Shown here: in pieces, positions 9,298-18,518 of the stretch
Layout: the number at the start of each line of letters is the position of its first letter
How positions within the stretch are numbered: position 1 is the first letter of the stretch
NCBI GenBank assembly: GCA_031180825.1
Contig: JAPSLM010000014.1
Location: 17,658 to 81,657, forward strand
DNA length: 64,000 nucleotides
Source of the DNA: Paenibacillus sp.
Lineage (GTDB): Bacteria; Bacillota; Bacilli; Paenibacillales; NBRC-103111
Direction of reading: 5' to 3'
Position numbers and translations under genes: made by a program
Notes under the pieces: generated by a model
Seen by the model: only the letters and a program-made list of their open reading frames with translations
What the model was told of the DNA's origin: nothing
Database searches by the model: none

Positions 9298-10314
9298 TCA
9301 ACCTGCCGCCTTCAGCCCGCCTTGGATCTTCTCCTTCCTGCCGAAGCCCTGCTGGCCCAGGAAAAGCCAAGTCAGCAAGGACGATTTGGACATGATCCAA
9401 GCCGCTCCTAACGGAAGCAAGACGCCGGCCAGTGTAAATACAAGCGAGCCGTATTCGAGGCCCAAGCCGTACTTTAGCACGATATTGACCGGAATGTGCA
9501 GGTACATGATCGAGATGGTCACCGTTCCCAAAAACGCCAGAACGGAAGATACCGGCCAGCGCGAGATCCAATAGCACAATTGAAGCACGACGAGGACGCA
9601 CGCCAGCGGTACGATCAGATCCAGCACCGGCTGGGTATACACCTTCATTTTCATATCCATGCGGAATATCCAGATTTTTTCTTTATTAAGAACAACAGCG
9701 GCTGCCGAAATCAGCAGCGCCGGAACGAGCCAAGTCCCCCGCTCCAGCCATGAAGCCAACTGCGCCTTGAAGGTATAGCCCAGAAAAAAGAACGTAACCG
9801 CCATGAGCGCCACATCCGCATTCCAAGGAATATCCACTTTGGCCAAAGGCGTCATACTGACGAGATGAGCGGCGGAATAGGACGCCAGTACCGCTACCGC
9901 TTGTACTTTGACCGAATATCGGGTAAGAAACCCCATCAAAAGATGCACAAGCAGCAAGCAGGTGATGAACCAGAAGACGCCGTACCATCCGCCTAACACC
10001 GTTCCCCCGTAAATGAGATTCCAAAGATCGCGGGGCACGGATAACGAATCTCTCAGCTTGGCTGCGACCAGCACTGCAATGCAAATCCCGTAGGCAAAAT
10101 AAGGAATCATAAACGTCCGAATACGTTTCAGCGCCCACGATCCGTACTTGTCCGGCATCACGCTTTTGAACAAAAGCCCGCTGACCAGAAAAAACAACGG
10201 CATACGGAACCAACCGAAATAATGGTCGATCACTTCATTCCCGGAATGCCCCAATACGACCAGGATGATGCTTAACCCTCTGGCCACGTCAATCCACTTT
10301 CTGCGCTCCTGCAT
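9298..10314 (-). CDS. Acyltransferase family 3 membrane protein
   Basis: A polytopic membrane O-acyltransferase of 338 aa. It opens with the family signature RRKWIDVARGLSIILVVLGHS, in which the histidine near residue 22 is the conserved catalytic one, followed by about ten membrane helices. Such proteins move acetyl or succinyl groups onto cell-surface sugars or exported polysaccharides. The ATG at 10314 is used because GGAGGAG lies about seven bases upstream; a GTG nine codons earlier would include that sequence. It stands alone between the EamA gene and the convergent beta-helix gene. The acceptor is unknown. Confidence 0.88.
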   Translation of the reverse strand: MQERRKWIDVARGLSIILVVLGHSGNEVIDHYFGWFRMPLFFLVSGLLFKSVMPDKYGSWALKRIRTFMIPYFAYGICIAVLVAAKLRDSLSVPRDLWNLIYGGTVLGGWYGVFWFITCLLLVHLLMGFLTRYSVKVQAVAVLASYSAAHLVSMTPLAKVDIPWNADVALMAVTFFFLGYTFKAQLASWLERGTWLVPALLISAAAVVLNKEKIWIFRMDMKMKVYTQPVLDLIVPLACVLVVLQLCYWISRWPVSSVLAFLGTVTISIMYLHIPVNIVLKYGLGLEYGSLVFTLAGVLLPLGAAWIMSKSSLLTWLFLGQQGFGRKEKIQGGLKAAG

Positions 10315-10560
10315 GACCGCTCCTCCTCCCAGTTTCGTCACCCAGCTAAAACGATACTAAATTTGGGAGGAGGATAAAATAGGTTCTATTGTCGAAAACT
10401 GTAGGTCTTCCGAATGGAATATGGACGGCCTTCTTCGGCGGCTCCCCAGTCAGACGCAGAAAGCTAATCCTAATGGCATATTCATTTTGCGCCCATGCAG
10501 CCGATAATCCGCCAGCCGGTCCGCGCCGGAGCCGGTGCGAAAATCTTGTGGGGGGTTCCG

Positions 10561-11409
10561 CTAACCGGAACCGGCGATCATGACAATTCCGGCAACGACG
10601 ATAACGGATGCGGCGAGCCTTCTGGCCCCTTGCCGTTCTTTCAGCACGATCAAGCCCAGCAGCGTGCCGAAGACGATGCCGATTTCCCGCAGCGGCGCAA
10701 TATAGGACACTTGAGCGTTTCGCATCGCGAGCAAAAACAACAAATACGAACCCGGAGACAAAAGTGATCCGAGCAGCACGATCCCCCACTGTCCGCGCAC
10801 CGCCCGCTTCAATCTCCCGGAGGCCAGAGCGGCCGGGGTCAAACCGAGCACGAATCCGATATTGGAGACGGCGAGCAGCGACAGCGGCGACAAATACTGC
10901 AAATTTTGCTTGTCGATCAGCGTGTAGCAGGTAATGCAGAATCCGACCGACAGCGCGAACAGAATAGGCTTCCAGGCCGCGGGCGCACGCTCCGCTTCCG
11001 GCTTCCGTCCGCTCATGACCGCAAAGCCCATAAGCATGCAGCCGATCCCCAGCCATCCCCAGAGCGGGAGCGCTTCCCCCAAGAAGAGTACTCCCGTCGC
11101 GGGAATGAGCAGCGTGGACGTGCCCCGCATCACCGGATAGACCTGCGACAAATCTCCAAGCTTGTAGGTATGGGACAACAGCAAAGCGTAAGCGGCTTGC
11201 GCCAGCACCGAGCCGATGATGAAAACGAAGGCTTCGGCCGGAATAGGCGTTTGGACAAGCTCAAAAATAAGGTACGGGATAAGAGCGATCGTCGTCGGCA
11301 TGAAGATCGCCCACAGAAACGCGCTTTTGTCTTCGCTCTGCTTGGCGAACAAATTCCACACCGCATGCGACATGCCCGACCCGATAACAAGCAGCAAAGA
11401 AAGCAGCAC
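10561..11409 (-). CDS. EamA/DMT-superfamily transporter
   Basis: An inner-membrane carrier of 282 aa with ten hydrophobic segments in two homologous halves, each ending with the EamA pattern (first half around GTSTLLIPATGVLFLGE, second half around PLREIGIVFGTLLGLIVLKE). A GTG at 11409 fits GGAGG nine bases upstream; an upstream extension is Tyr/Cys-rich and unlikely to be translated. DMT proteins export amino acids, sugars or metabolites; nothing here narrows that down. The 219 bases downstream, to the acyltransferase start, hold no recognised gene. Confidence 0.88.
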   Translation of the reverse strand: MLLSLLLVIGSGMSHAVWNLFAKQSEDKSAFLWAIFMPTTIALIPYLIFELVQTPIPAEAFVFIIGSVLAQAAYALLLSHTYKLGDLSQVYPVMRGTSTLLIPATGVLFLGEALPLWGWLGIGCMLMGFAVMSGRKPEAERAPAAWKPILFALSVGFCITCYTLIDKQNLQYLSPLSLLAVSNIGFVLGLTPAALASGRLKRAVRGQWGIVLLGSLLSPGSYLLFLLAMRNAQVSYIAPLREIGIVFGTLLGLIVLKERQGARRLAASVIVVAGIVMIAGSG

Positions 11410-11518
11410 GGACAAGCACCTCCAGCCATATTCAACTTTTCCAACATAATAACACACATACACACAAATATACAACGAATGATTATTATCTGCACAGGAT
11501 ATGACCTATTGCCAGCAT

Positions 11519-11546
11519 AAAAAGTCCCGGATATACCGGGACTTTT
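11519..11546 (-). terminator. Intrinsic terminator of the DeoR gene
   Basis: Read on the minus strand, AAAGTCCCGG-TATAT-CCGGGACTTTTTAT forms an eight- to ten-pair stem followed by a T run, about 40 bases after the DeoR stop codon. Confidence 0.85.
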
Positions 11547-11585
11547 GGGTGAAAGAGGTTTTGGCTAAAATAGATAGTCTTTCCG

Positions 11586-12353
11586 CTATTGATATACGAT
11601 CTCGACGCCGTGCTTTTTATATTTGTCCACGATGGCCGGGTCGATGTTCGAATCGGTCACGAACCGTTCGATCTCCGAGCAGCCGCACACTTTAATCAGC
11701 GAAACCGCCTCGAACTTGCTGCTGTCGGCCAGCGCGATCGTCCGTTTGGCGTTCCTCAGCATGATCTTCTTCATCTGCACTTCGCCGAGACCGTAGTCCG
11801 TGACGCCCTCGGTCAGCGTGACGCCGCTCATGCTCATAAAAAACAAATCGGCATGAAATCGGGAAGCGAACTCCTCGGCCAAATCCCCGATCATGCCCTG
11901 CTCCTCGTTGCGGATGACGCCCCCGATCAGAATGATCGTGTATCCCGGCATAGGCACCAGCTCGTTTGCGATGGGCAGCGAATTCGTAATGACCGTCAGC
12001 CGTTCGATTTTTTTCTTCAGCGCTTTGACGAACTGGGTATTGGTCGTGCTTACGTCGAGGGCGATGGACTGCCCCTCCGTCACATACCGCGCGGCAATTT
12101 CGGACAGCTCGTTTTTTCCGTCCAAATGGACTTTTTCCCGGACGGTCAGCGGAATTTCCTCGCGGTAATCCCACTCCTTCAGAATCGCGCCGCCATGGAC
12201 GCGCTTCAAGTACCCCGTCTTCTCCAAATGCTCCAGGTCGCGCCGGACCGTTTCGAACGACACGCCGAACAGCTCCATCAGGTCCGACGCCTTGATCGAC
12301 CTCTCGCGGTTTATTTTTTGTATAATCGCTTGATGTCTTTGCTCAGCGAACAA
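11586..12353 (-). CDS. DeoR-family transcriptional regulator
   Basis: A 255-aa repressor. The N-terminal HTH (FAEQRHQAIIQKI...SFETVRRDLEHLEKTGYLKRVHGGA, residues 2-60) is followed by a sugar-phosphate-sensing domain with LDVSTTNTQFVKAL, TVITNSL and IGGVIRNEEQGMIG. A TTG at 12353 is chosen because GAGGAGGG lies eight bases upstream and the protein then begins FAEQRHQ as is usual in the family; the longer upstream frame would add 31 unlike residues. No sugar-metabolism gene adjoins it, so the target operon is probably elsewhere. Confidence 0.9.
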   Translation of the reverse strand: MFAEQRHQAIIQKINRERSIKASDLMELFGVSFETVRRDLEHLEKTGYLKRVHGGAILKEWDYREEIPLTVREKVHLDGKNELSEIAARYVTEGQSIALDVSTTNTQFVKALKKKIERLTVITNSLPIANELVPMPGYTIILIGGVIRNEEQGMIGDLAEEFASRFHADLFFMSMSGVTLTEGVTDYGLGEVQMKKIMLRNAKRTIALADSSKFEAVSLIKVCGCSEIERFVTDSNIDPAIVDKYKKHGVEIVYQ

Positions 12354-12555
12354 TCCCGCTCCCTCCTCTCCATGCATGACGGACGCCGCCGCACTTCCAT
12401 GCAAGTAGTCTACCATAAATAAAAGCAAACACAAGCATTTGCACATCAGCCGGCGGAATGGTTACGGGCGCAGCGGCCGTCCCGGGCGCTTATATGACGG
12501 TATCCGTTTCTGGAGATAATACTTCTATCATTTTCCACGTTTTTTTCGGGGGCTT

Positions 12556-12819
12556 ATGCCAAGCACGCCTGCGGTAAACATCGCGCTGAACATCAAGGGA
12601 ATCGTCGAGGAGCCGGACGTCCGGCGGATTGCCGAGTATGAGAAGGCTGATCCGCAACTGATCAGCCGAGGCGTCGATCCGATCGGCTTCGGGCTGCGTT
12701 CCCGCGCTGACCGCATGACGACGGAAGAGGAATGGCGGCGCTGGCAGGCCGGGTATCGCGGAATGCCCGTCGAAGTCCGCACCCGCGTTCATATCGAAGG
12801 CACCGGGGCGCTGAAATGA
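12556..12819 (+). pseudogene. C-terminal fragment of a Ger(x)C-family spore germination protein
   Basis: An 87-codon frame with no good ribosome binding site. Its second half (SRGVDPIGFGLRSRA, then EEEWRRWQAGY and PVEVRTRVHIEGTG) follows the pattern of the C-terminal domain of Ger(x)C lipoproteins: a VDPlGfG motif, tryptophans, then alternating V-x-V-x-I ending in TG. The signal peptide, lipobox and first three-quarters of a normal protein of about 380 aa are absent and no gerA/gerB partner adjoins. I read it as a remnant left by deletion. The family call is by eye and moderately certain. Confidence 0.45.
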
Positions 12820-12873
12820 AGCCGTTGTCCGTTTTAAACAAAAAGCCCTTGATTTCTCAAGGGTCAGAGCGTT

Positions 12874-12905
12874 AAAAAGCCCGAGGGCAGAAGAACCTCG
12901 GGCAA
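12874..12905 (-). terminator. Intrinsic terminator downstream of the NlpC/P60 gene
   Basis: On the minus strand GCCCGAGG, an eight-to-nine base loop and CCTCGGGC are followed by TTTTTAA. It lies about 120 bases past the NlpC/P60 stop. A second small hairpin (CCCTTGA-TTTC-TCAAGGG) follows at 12845-12863. Confidence 0.8.
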
Positions 12906-13023
12906 AATAGAAGCGGGCGATATCCCGCAAAAGTTTGCGTCCGCCTGCGAAACCCGCGAAAATACGCTGGTTGTACAGGCTTATTTGCCAGCCGCTTGTA
13001 TGCTTCCGGCAAGCGTCCCTGTT

Positions 13024-13533
13024 TTAGCGGATAACGCGGCGGGCGGTAACGAAGGTTTTATCCCATGTGCTGCCTTTAAAGTTGGAAATGGTAACGCCTA
13101 CACCGACCCGATATGTATGAAGCAGCTTTCCGTTTCCAATATAAATGCTCACATGATTGATTTTTCCGTCTCGATTCGTGTCCGAAAATACCAGATCGCC
13201 CGGCTTCAGCTGACTCTTGGCAACCTTGGTGCCAACCGCAGCTTGTTGTCTGGAGGAACGAGGCAATTTGATCCCATGCTGCTTGTACACATATTGAGTA
13301 AACGAAGAGCAATCAAATACATCCGTTCTTCCTGCAGGCGCTGCGTATTGATAACGGGTTCCTAAATATCGCTTCCCCGTGGCTATGATTTTATCTGCAA
13401 CCGATGCTTTGGATACGGTAGCCGCTTGAGCCGATTGCGGCGCTGCAACCAAATTTCCCGTGACGGCAACCGACAGGCCCATCGTTATTCCCAGTAACGC
13501 TTTGACGATCCGGCTTTTCTTCGTGTTAATCAT
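13024..13533 (-). CDS. Secreted NlpC/P60-family peptidoglycan hydrolase
   Basis: A 169-aa exported protein. Residues 1 to about 38 are a signal peptide ending near AQA-AT. The rest is a single NlpC/P60 domain with the catalytic cysteine in DCSSFTQYVYKQ (about residue 74), a histidine in NHVSIYIG (about 126) and a third polar residue position near LLHTY. Such enzymes cut the D-Glu-diaminopimelate bond in stem peptides. There are no SH3 or LysM binding domains, so it is a minimal version. GGAGGAAATC precedes the ATG. It is monocistronic, with its own terminator. Confidence 0.92.
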   Translation of the reverse strand: MINTKKSRIVKALLGITMGLSVAVTGNLVAAPQSAQAATVSKASVADKIIATGKRYLGTRYQYAAPAGRTDVFDCSSFTQYVYKQHGIKLPRSSRQQAAVGTKVAKSQLKPGDLVFSDTNRDGKINHVSIYIGNGKLLHTYRVGVGVTISNFKGSTWDKTFVTARRVIR

Positions 13534-13694
13534 GATTTCCTCCTTGGTTTAGCGAATTGGGCAAACGCCCCAAGAACACCATAACACAAATAAAATGTGC
13601 ATGATTTTCCAGGAAATCACTTTTTCCGCGCCCCGCCTGCATTGAGAAGCTATTATTAGAATTCAATGAGAATTTTTTAAGACTAAACGATTTA

Positions 13695-13729
13695 ACAAAA
13701 AAATAAAGCCGTACTCCGAAGAGCACGAC
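13695..13729 (-). terminator. Intrinsic terminator of the sigA-like gene
   Basis: On the minus strand GTCGTGCTC-TTCG-GAGTACGGC (nine pairs including two G-T, UUCG tetraloop) is followed by TTTATTTTTTTG, about 25 bases after the stop codon. Confidence 0.9.
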
Positions 13730-13751
13730 CTCCTGATTTGCCGTACAAATC

Positions 13752-14864
13752 TCAATCCATAAAGTCTTTCAGCCGCTTGCTGCGGCTCGGATGTCTGAGC
13801 TTGCGCAGCGCCTTGGCTTCGATCTGCCGGATGCGTTCCCGGGTCACACCGAATACCTTGCCCACTTCCTCCAGCGTTCGCGTACGGCCGTCATCGAGAC
13901 CGAAACGAAGGCGCAGCACGTTCTCCTCCCGCTCCGTCAGCGTGTCAAGCACGTCCTCAAGCTGCTCCTTCAGCAGCTCGTAAGCCGCCGCGTCCGCCGG
14001 GGCAAGCGCCTCCTGGTCTTCGATAAAGTCGCCCAGGTTTGAATCGTTCTCCTCGCCTATCGGCGTTTCGAGCGACACGGGCTCCTGCGCGATCTTCATA
14101 ATTTCCCGTACTTTATCCGGCGTCAAATCCATTTCCTTCGCGATTTCTTCCGGGGTAGCTTCCCGGCCGAGCTCCTGCAGCAGCTGTCTGGATATGCGCA
14201 CGAGCTTGTTGATCGTTTCCACCATATGTACCGGTATCCGGATCGTTCTCGCCTGATCGGCAATCGCTCGCGTAATCGCCTGACGAATCCACCAGGTGGC
14301 ATACGTGCTGAATTTGAAGCCCTTGGTATGATCGAACTTTTCGACTGCTTTGATTAATCCCATATTGCCTTCCTGTATCAAATCAAGGAACAGCATGCCG
14401 CGGCCGACATAACGCCTTGCGATACTGACCACCAGACGGAGGTTCGCCTCGGCCAATCTGCGCTTCGCTTCTTCGTCTCCCCGCTGAATCCGTTCCGCCA
14501 GTTCGATTTCATCGTCCCCCGAAAGCAATGGCACCCGTCCGATTTCCTTCAGATACATACGTACCGGGTCATTGATCTTGATCCCCGGCGGGAGCGACAG
14601 ATCGTCATGCAGCAGGTCGTTCTCCTCGTGATCCGGCTCGAATACAGGCTCCTCGTCCGCTTCGCCGCCCACCTCGATGCCAAGGTCGCCAAGCTGCTCG
14701 ACGAACTCGCTGATTTGTTCGGGATCCGGATCGAACGGAGCAAGTTTCTCCGTAATTTCTTTATAAGCGAGCGAAGCTTGCTCTTTGCCCTGCGCGATGA
14801 GTTGCTGTTTCACCCGATCAATCGTAAGCTCTGTCTCCGCTTCCTTGTGCTGATCGTTCGCCAT
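13752..14864 (-). CDS. sigA: RNA polymerase primary-type sigma factor (SigA/RpoD)
   Basis: A 370-aa sigma-70 protein with all parts of the primary type: a short region 1.1-like acidic N-terminus (1-90), region 1.2 ([17 protein letters not shown], about 98-114), region 2 with [17 protein letters not shown] and [18 protein letters not shown] and the -10 recognition helix [18 protein letters not shown], region 3 ([10 protein letters not shown] onward) and region 4 ([21 protein letters not shown], about 328-348). The start has GAGGGGG upstream. In Bacillus-type genomes the housekeeping gene lies directly after dnaG; here there is no dnaG and the gene has its own promoter and terminator. It may be an extra, diverged copy (for example ARRYVG where SigA usually has AKRYVG) or a relocated one. 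Confidence 0.95.
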   Translation of the reverse strand: MANDQHKEAETELTIDRVKQQLIAQGKEQASLAYKEITEKLAPFDPDPEQISEFVEQLGDLGIEVGGEADEEPVFEPDHEENDLLHDDLSLPPGIKINDPVRMYLKEIGRVPLLSGDDEIELAERIQRGDEEAKRRLAEANLRLVVSIARRYVGRGMLFLDLIQEGNMGLIKAVEKFDHTKGFKFSTYATWWIRQAITRAIADQARTIRIPVHMVETINKLVRISRQLLQELGREATPEEIAKEMDLTPDKVREIMKIAQEPVSLETPIGEENDSNLGDFIEDQEALAPADAAAYELLKEQLEDVLDTLTEREENVLRLRFGLDDGRTRTLEEVGKVFGVTRERIRQIEAKALRKLRHPSRSKRLKDFMD

Positions 14865-14904
14865 ATGCTGCCCCCTCTTCTCCGAACCGACTCTTTATTA
14901 ATTC

Positions 14905-14933
14905 TTGACAAAGCCGTAAAGATATGATAGTAT
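14905..14933 (+). promoter_or_regulatory. Plus-strand promoter opposing sigA
   Basis: A perfect TTGACA (14905-14910), a 17-base spacer and TAGTAT (14928-14933). It points away from sigA, starts inside the sigA 5' leader, and has no protein gene downstream before a strong terminator at 15027-15061. Confidence 0.55.
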
Positions 14934-14939
14934 AAAATT

Positions 14940-15062
14940 GGATATTAGTGATGAATCTCACATTTTTTTTAACTGCTAACCGTCATTTTAACACAAAACC
15001 GATCAAAATTCAACTCTATACTATGAAAACCGGTTTCCGCCTTGGCGGACGCCGGTTTTTTG
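14940..15062 (+). ncRNA. Candidate small RNA antisense to the sigA leader
   Basis: A transcript from the promoter at 14905-14933 would end about 120 bases later at a strong intrinsic terminator (outer stem AACCGG/CCGGTT, inner stem CCGCC/GGCGG, six T) at 15027-15061. It contains no credible reading frame. It would be complementary to much of the sigA 5' untranslated region and overlap the sigA promoter. Existence is inferred purely from promoter plus terminator; no known RNA family is recognised. Confidence 0.4.
14985..15013 (-). promoter_or_regulatory. Promoter of the sigA-like gene
   Basis: Minus-strand TTGAAT (15008-15013), a 17-base spacer and TAAAAT (14985-14990) match SigA-type elements well. 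The predicted leader is about 115 bases long and is crossed by the opposing promoter. Confidence 0.6.
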
Positions 15063-15171
15063 CTTTTTCCGCGCTTGATCGTTTTTTCGCTATAGCTTGC
15101 CGAACGCCTCTTTCAACGTAGTCTACGGGGGATTACAGGGCAGCATTATGCCGGCTTGCGGCGGCGCAAAG

Positions 15172-15203
15172 AAAACGGAGCCCGCAAATCTGCGAAGCTC
15201 CGC
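15172..15203 (-). terminator. Stem-loop terminator after the quinone oxidoreductase gene
   Basis: On the minus strand GGAGC...GCTCC with an inner CGCA/TGCG stem is followed by GTTTTCTTTG. It lies about 90 bases downstream of the MDR gene and resembles the terminator near 61230 in sequence. Confidence 0.6.
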
Positions 15204-15291
15204 CATTCCTGTTTTTTTCCATTTCGCACAGCGCTAAACCAGCCCAACGTCTAATCTTGCCGGGCTTCCGTGATTCCCTTTTGCCCGGCCC

Positions 15292-16206
15292 CTACTCGAG
15301 CGTTAGCACTACTTTGCCGCGCCCGTGCCCTGTCTCGACCTCGCGGTGGGCATCGGCGGCCCGGTCCAAAGGGAAGGTGCTGCGAATATGGAGGCGCAGC
15401 TTGCCCTGCTCGAACAGATCGGCGAGCTCCGCCAGCCTTTCGGCCGACCGCTGGCTGCGGATCGGACGGACGCCCAGTTCCCCGGCCAAGTCGAAGCCGA
15501 CGAGGGTGCCGATGCGCTCCCGGTTCCGGACCAATTCGACCGAGACGCGAAGGGCGTCGCCCCCCGCCCCGTCAAGCACCGCATCGATTCCATGCGGAGC
15601 GAGAGCCCGCACTCTGTCGGCCAAACCTTCTCCATAGGCGGCGGGAATGGCGCCGAGCGAACGCAGGTAGTCGTGGTTACGCTCGCTGGCGGTGCCGATG
15701 ACCGTCGCTCCCCAAGCCCGGGCCAATTGCACGGCGATCGTCCCGACGGCGCCGGCTGCGGCATGGATCAATACCGTGTCGCCCGGGCCCGCTCCAATCG
15801 CCTTCAGCCCGGTGTATGCGGCTTGCCCCGCTCCGGACAAGCCGCCCCCCGCCTCCCAAGGCATGCTCCGCGGCTTGGCTGCGATCTGGCTGGCGTCGAC
15901 CGTCACATACTCGGCATAACAGGCCAGCATTTTGTAGCCGATCACTTCACTGCCGACCGAAAAGCCGGTGACGCCTTCGCCGACCTGATCGACAATCCCG
16001 GCAAACTCGTTGCCCGGAATTTGCGGAAGCTGTACGGTGACGCCCGGCGGAGGGCTCCAGCCGCTCCGCAGCGCCAAGTCGAACGGCTGCACGCCGGCCG
16101 CTCTGACGCGCACTCTCACCTGCCCGGGTCCCGCTTGGGGATCGTCAAATTCCATCGTCTGCAGCACATCCGGTGTGCCCGGAGAAGAAAACGCCGCTGC
16201 TTTCAT
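15292..16206 (-). CDS. Zinc-independent MDR NADPH:quinone oxidoreductase
   Basis: A cytoplasmic 304-aa medium-chain dehydrogenase/reductase of the quinone oxidoreductase branch. The N-terminal GroES-like domain (residues 1-120) lacks the zinc ligands of alcohol dehydrogenases; the Rossmann domain carries the AAAGAVGTIAVQLA nucleotide-binding motif (about 150-163) and ends with GRGKVVLTLE. AAGGAGGAG lies just upstream of the ATG. It is divergent from a LysR gene 217 bases away, the usual arrangement of a regulator and its target. The natural substrate, probably a quinone or enone, is not deducible. Confidence 0.9.
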   Translation of the reverse strand: MKAAAFSSPGTPDVLQTMEFDDPQAGPGQVRVRVRAAGVQPFDLALRSGWSPPPGVTVQLPQIPGNEFAGIVDQVGEGVTGFSVGSEVIGYKMLACYAEYVTVDASQIAAKPRSMPWEAGGGLSGAGQAAYTGLKAIGAGPGDTVLIHAAAGAVGTIAVQLARAWGATVIGTASERNHDYLRSLGAIPAAYGEGLADRVRALAPHGIDAVLDGAGGDALRVSVELVRNRERIGTLVGFDLAGELGVRPIRSQRSAERLAELADLFEQGKLRLHIRSTFPLDRAADAHREVETGHGRGKVVLTLE

Positions 16207-16423
16207 ACCAAAACTCCTCCTTTTTTATGTTGCGCCGCTCCCGGAATGGTCCGCTCCCGCGCCATTCAAAGAATCGAAATAAGGTGCAATGGAATTCGAA
16301 GGAATTGCCCGCTTGCAGCATTTATTTTATACTGGAAAATAAATAAACAAAAATACATCTTATCTCATATGTTATATAACCCCGGGTATATCAATGAACG
16401 AGAATGAAAAGGAGTGAACAAGG

Positions 16424-17341
16424 ATGGAACTGCTGCAGCTCCATTATTTTCGGACGGTCGCCAAGCTGGAGCATATGACGAGAGCGGCGCAAGAGCTTCA
16501 CATTGCGCAGCCTGCGCTAAGCAAAACGATTTCCCGGCTGGAGGCCGATGTAGGCGTGCCGTTGTTCGACCGCGAAGGCCGGCAAATCCGGCTCAATTCG
16601 TTCGGCAAAGCGTTCCTGCACAAAGTGGAGACCGCGCTGAACGCGCTGGAGGAAGGACGCCGGGAAGTGGCCGATATGGCCGGGATCGAGCATGGGAGCG
16701 TCGGCTTGGCCATGTCTACGCTGAATCGTCTGACAGACCCTTTAAGCGCGTTTCTGGCCGTTTACCCGAATGTGAACTTTCGCATTACCCAAGCTTCCAT
16801 GGAGGAAATGGCGCGGCTTCTCGAAGCCGGAGAGGTCGATTTTTGCTTTACGGCAATGCCTATCGACCGGCCGGACATTAACGCCGCGGACGTCCTGCAC
16901 GAAGAAGTGTTTCTGGCCGTGCCCCCGGGGCATCGTCTGGCGGACCGCGGCAGCGTTGCTTTAAGCGAGGTGGCCGATGAGCCGTTTATCGGGTACAAAG
17001 AAGGATTCATTTTCCAAAAGATGAACGATGTTTTTTGCCGCGAGGCGGGGATCTCGCCGAACTTCGTCTGCCGGGTGGACGAACCTGCCGCCATCGCAAG
17101 CTTGGTGCGCACCGGGCTGGGCGTCGCATTTGCGGGAGGATGCAACATGGGAGCATCCTCTACGCCGCTCACTCTGCTGCATATCGAACGGCCCGTTTGC
17201 CGGCGCACCTTCCAGCTAGCATGGCACGAGAAGCGGTACTTATCGAGGGCGGCCCGTCATTTTCGCGATTTTGTCGTCGACTACTTCGCCGGGCGGCAGA
17301 AGCAGGCCGAAATGCACAAGCCGGAAGCCGCCGCTAAGTAA
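16424..17341 (+). CDS. LysR-family transcriptional regulator
   Basis: A 305-aa regulator. The N-terminal HTH (LLQLHYFRTVAKLEHMTRAAQELHIAQPALSKTISRLE, by parts residues 3-41) is typical, followed by the effector-binding domain with GSVGLAMSTL and VFLAVPPGHRLA. AAAAGGAGTG precedes the ATG at 16424. It is transcribed away from the quinone oxidoreductase gene, so it probably regulates that gene from the shared AT-rich 217-base interval (16207-16423). The inducer is unknown. Confidence 0.92.
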   Translation: MELLQLHYFRTVAKLEHMTRAAQELHIAQPALSKTISRLEADVGVPLFDREGRQIRLNSFGKAFLHKVETALNALEEGRREVADMAGIEHGSVGLAMSTLNRLTDPLSAFLAVYPNVNFRITQASMEEMARLLEAGEVDFCFTAMPIDRPDINAADVLHEEVFLAVPPGHRLADRGSVALSEVADEPFIGYKEGFIFQKMNDVFCREAGISPNFVCRVDEPAAIASLVRTGLGVAFAGGCNMGASSTPLTLLHIERPVCRRTFQLAWHEKRYLSRAARHFRDFVVDYFAGRQKQAEMHKPEAAAK

Positions 17342-17350
17342 AAATAGCAA

Positions 17351-17384
17351 AACCGTCCGGAAAAGAGATGCCGGACGGTTCTGC
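17351..17384. terminator. Bidirectional terminator between LysR and aroA
   Basis: AACCGTCCGG, a ten-base loop and CCGGACGGTT form a ten-pair stem between convergent genes. The minus-strand tail (TTTTGCTATTTTT) is the better one, serving aroA. Confidence 0.85.
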
Positions 17385-17401
17385 TTTGTCACCGATAAAA
17401 T

Positions 17402-18478
17402 TTACCCAAGAAGGCCGGACTTCCGCACCTGCGCATAAAAGTTCCCGAACTCCTCGATATTGAGCTGCTGGGCGGCATCGGACAAAGCCGTGGCCGGGTC
17501 CGGATGCACCTCGACCATGACCCCGTCGGCACCGGCCGCTAAAGCCGCTTTCGCGCATGGAGCGAGAATGTCTTTGCGTCCCGTGGAGTGCGTAACGTCG
17601 ACAAGCACCGGCAGATGGCTCTCCTGCTTCAGGATCGGCACGGCGGAAATATCGAGCGTATTGCGGGTCGCCTTTTCGTACGTGCGAATGCCGCGTTCGA
17701 TGAGCATGACCTGCGTGTTGCCGCGGGCCAAAATATACTCGGCCGCATGCAGGAATTCTTCGATCGTCGCCGCCAGCCCGCGCTTCAGCAAAATCGGCTT
17801 GCGCACCTCGCCCGCCGCTTTCAGCAGCTCGAAGTTCTGCATATTCCGCGCGCCGATCTGAATGACGTCGATATAATCGCATGCCATCTCCACATGAGCG
17901 GGATCTACAATTTCGCTGATCGTTTTCAGACCGAATTCATCGCCGACCTCCTTCAGTATTTTAAGCCCCTCGACGCCCAGCCCCTGAAAATCGTAAGGGG
18001 AGGTTCTCGGTTTAAACGCCCCTCCGCGCAGCACGGCAATCCCCGCCTGCTTCAGCGCCGCAGCGACCGTCCGCGTCTGATCGTAGCTCTCCACGGAGCA
18101 AGGTCCGGCAATCAGTACGGGACTTCCTCCGCCGACCGTCACATCGTCTCCCAGCTTCACGACGGTATCTTCCTTTTGCTTCTTCCGGCTGACCAGAAGC
18201 TGCTTCTTATGATCGGTTACTTGAAGATTCAGCGAAGCCTGGAAAATTTGCTTGAACAGGTGCCGGATCGTATCGTCGGTGAAAGGCCCCTTGTTGCTCG
18301 CTACCAGCTCCGTCAGCATTTCCTTCTCCCGTACAGGGTCGAATTTCGGAATGCCCTGCTTCTCCTTGAGGTTTCCGATTTCCTGGACAATCTTGGCGCG
18401 TTCCGACAACAGCTCCAGAAGCTGGCGGTTCGTTTCGTCCAATTCTTCGCGTAAAAGCTCCAAACTTGGTTGGTTCAT
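17402..18478 (-). CDS. aroA: Bifunctional DAHP synthase/chorismate mutase
   Basis: Makes 3-deoxy-D-arabino-heptulosonate 7-phosphate from phosphoenolpyruvate and erythrose 4-phosphate, the first shikimate step. At 358 aa it matches the Bacillus AroA(G) length. Residues 5-85 are the AroQ-type chorismate mutase ([22 protein letters not shown]), often the feedback-sensing part; residues about 110-355 are the DAHP synthase barrel with [30 protein letters not shown] and [10 protein letters not shown]. The ATG at 18478 has AAGGAG upstream; the open frame continues into the T-box leader but is not translated there by any ribosome binding site. Control is by the T-box riboswitch just upstream. The symbol follows Bacillus usage and must not be confused with EPSP synthase. 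Confidence 0.95.
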   Translation of the reverse strand: MNQPSLELLREELDETNRQLLELLSERAKIVQEIGNLKEKQGIPKFDPVREKEMLTELVASNKGPFTDDTIRHLFKQIFQASLNLQVTDHKKQLLVSRKKQKEDTVVKLGDDVTVGGGSPVLIAGPCSVESYDQTRTVAAALKQAGIAVLRGGAFKPRTSPYDFQGLGVEGLKILKEVGDEFGLKTISEIVDPAHVEMACDYIDVIQIGARNMQNFELLKAAGEVRKPILLKRGLAATIEEFLHAAEYILARGNTQVMLIERGIRTYEKATRNTLDISAVPILKQESHLPVLVDVTHSTGRKDILAPCAKAALAAGADGVMVEVHPDPATALSDAAQQLNIEEFGNFYAQVRKSGLLG

Positions 18479-18518
18479 TTTCTCATCCGCTCCTTGAATT
18501 GTTTTTGGTTGGAACATA

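Noticed and set aside
12490..12930. Minus-strand frame of 146 codons
   Set aside because: Antisense to the Ger(x)C-like fragment and crossed by a terminator hairpin.
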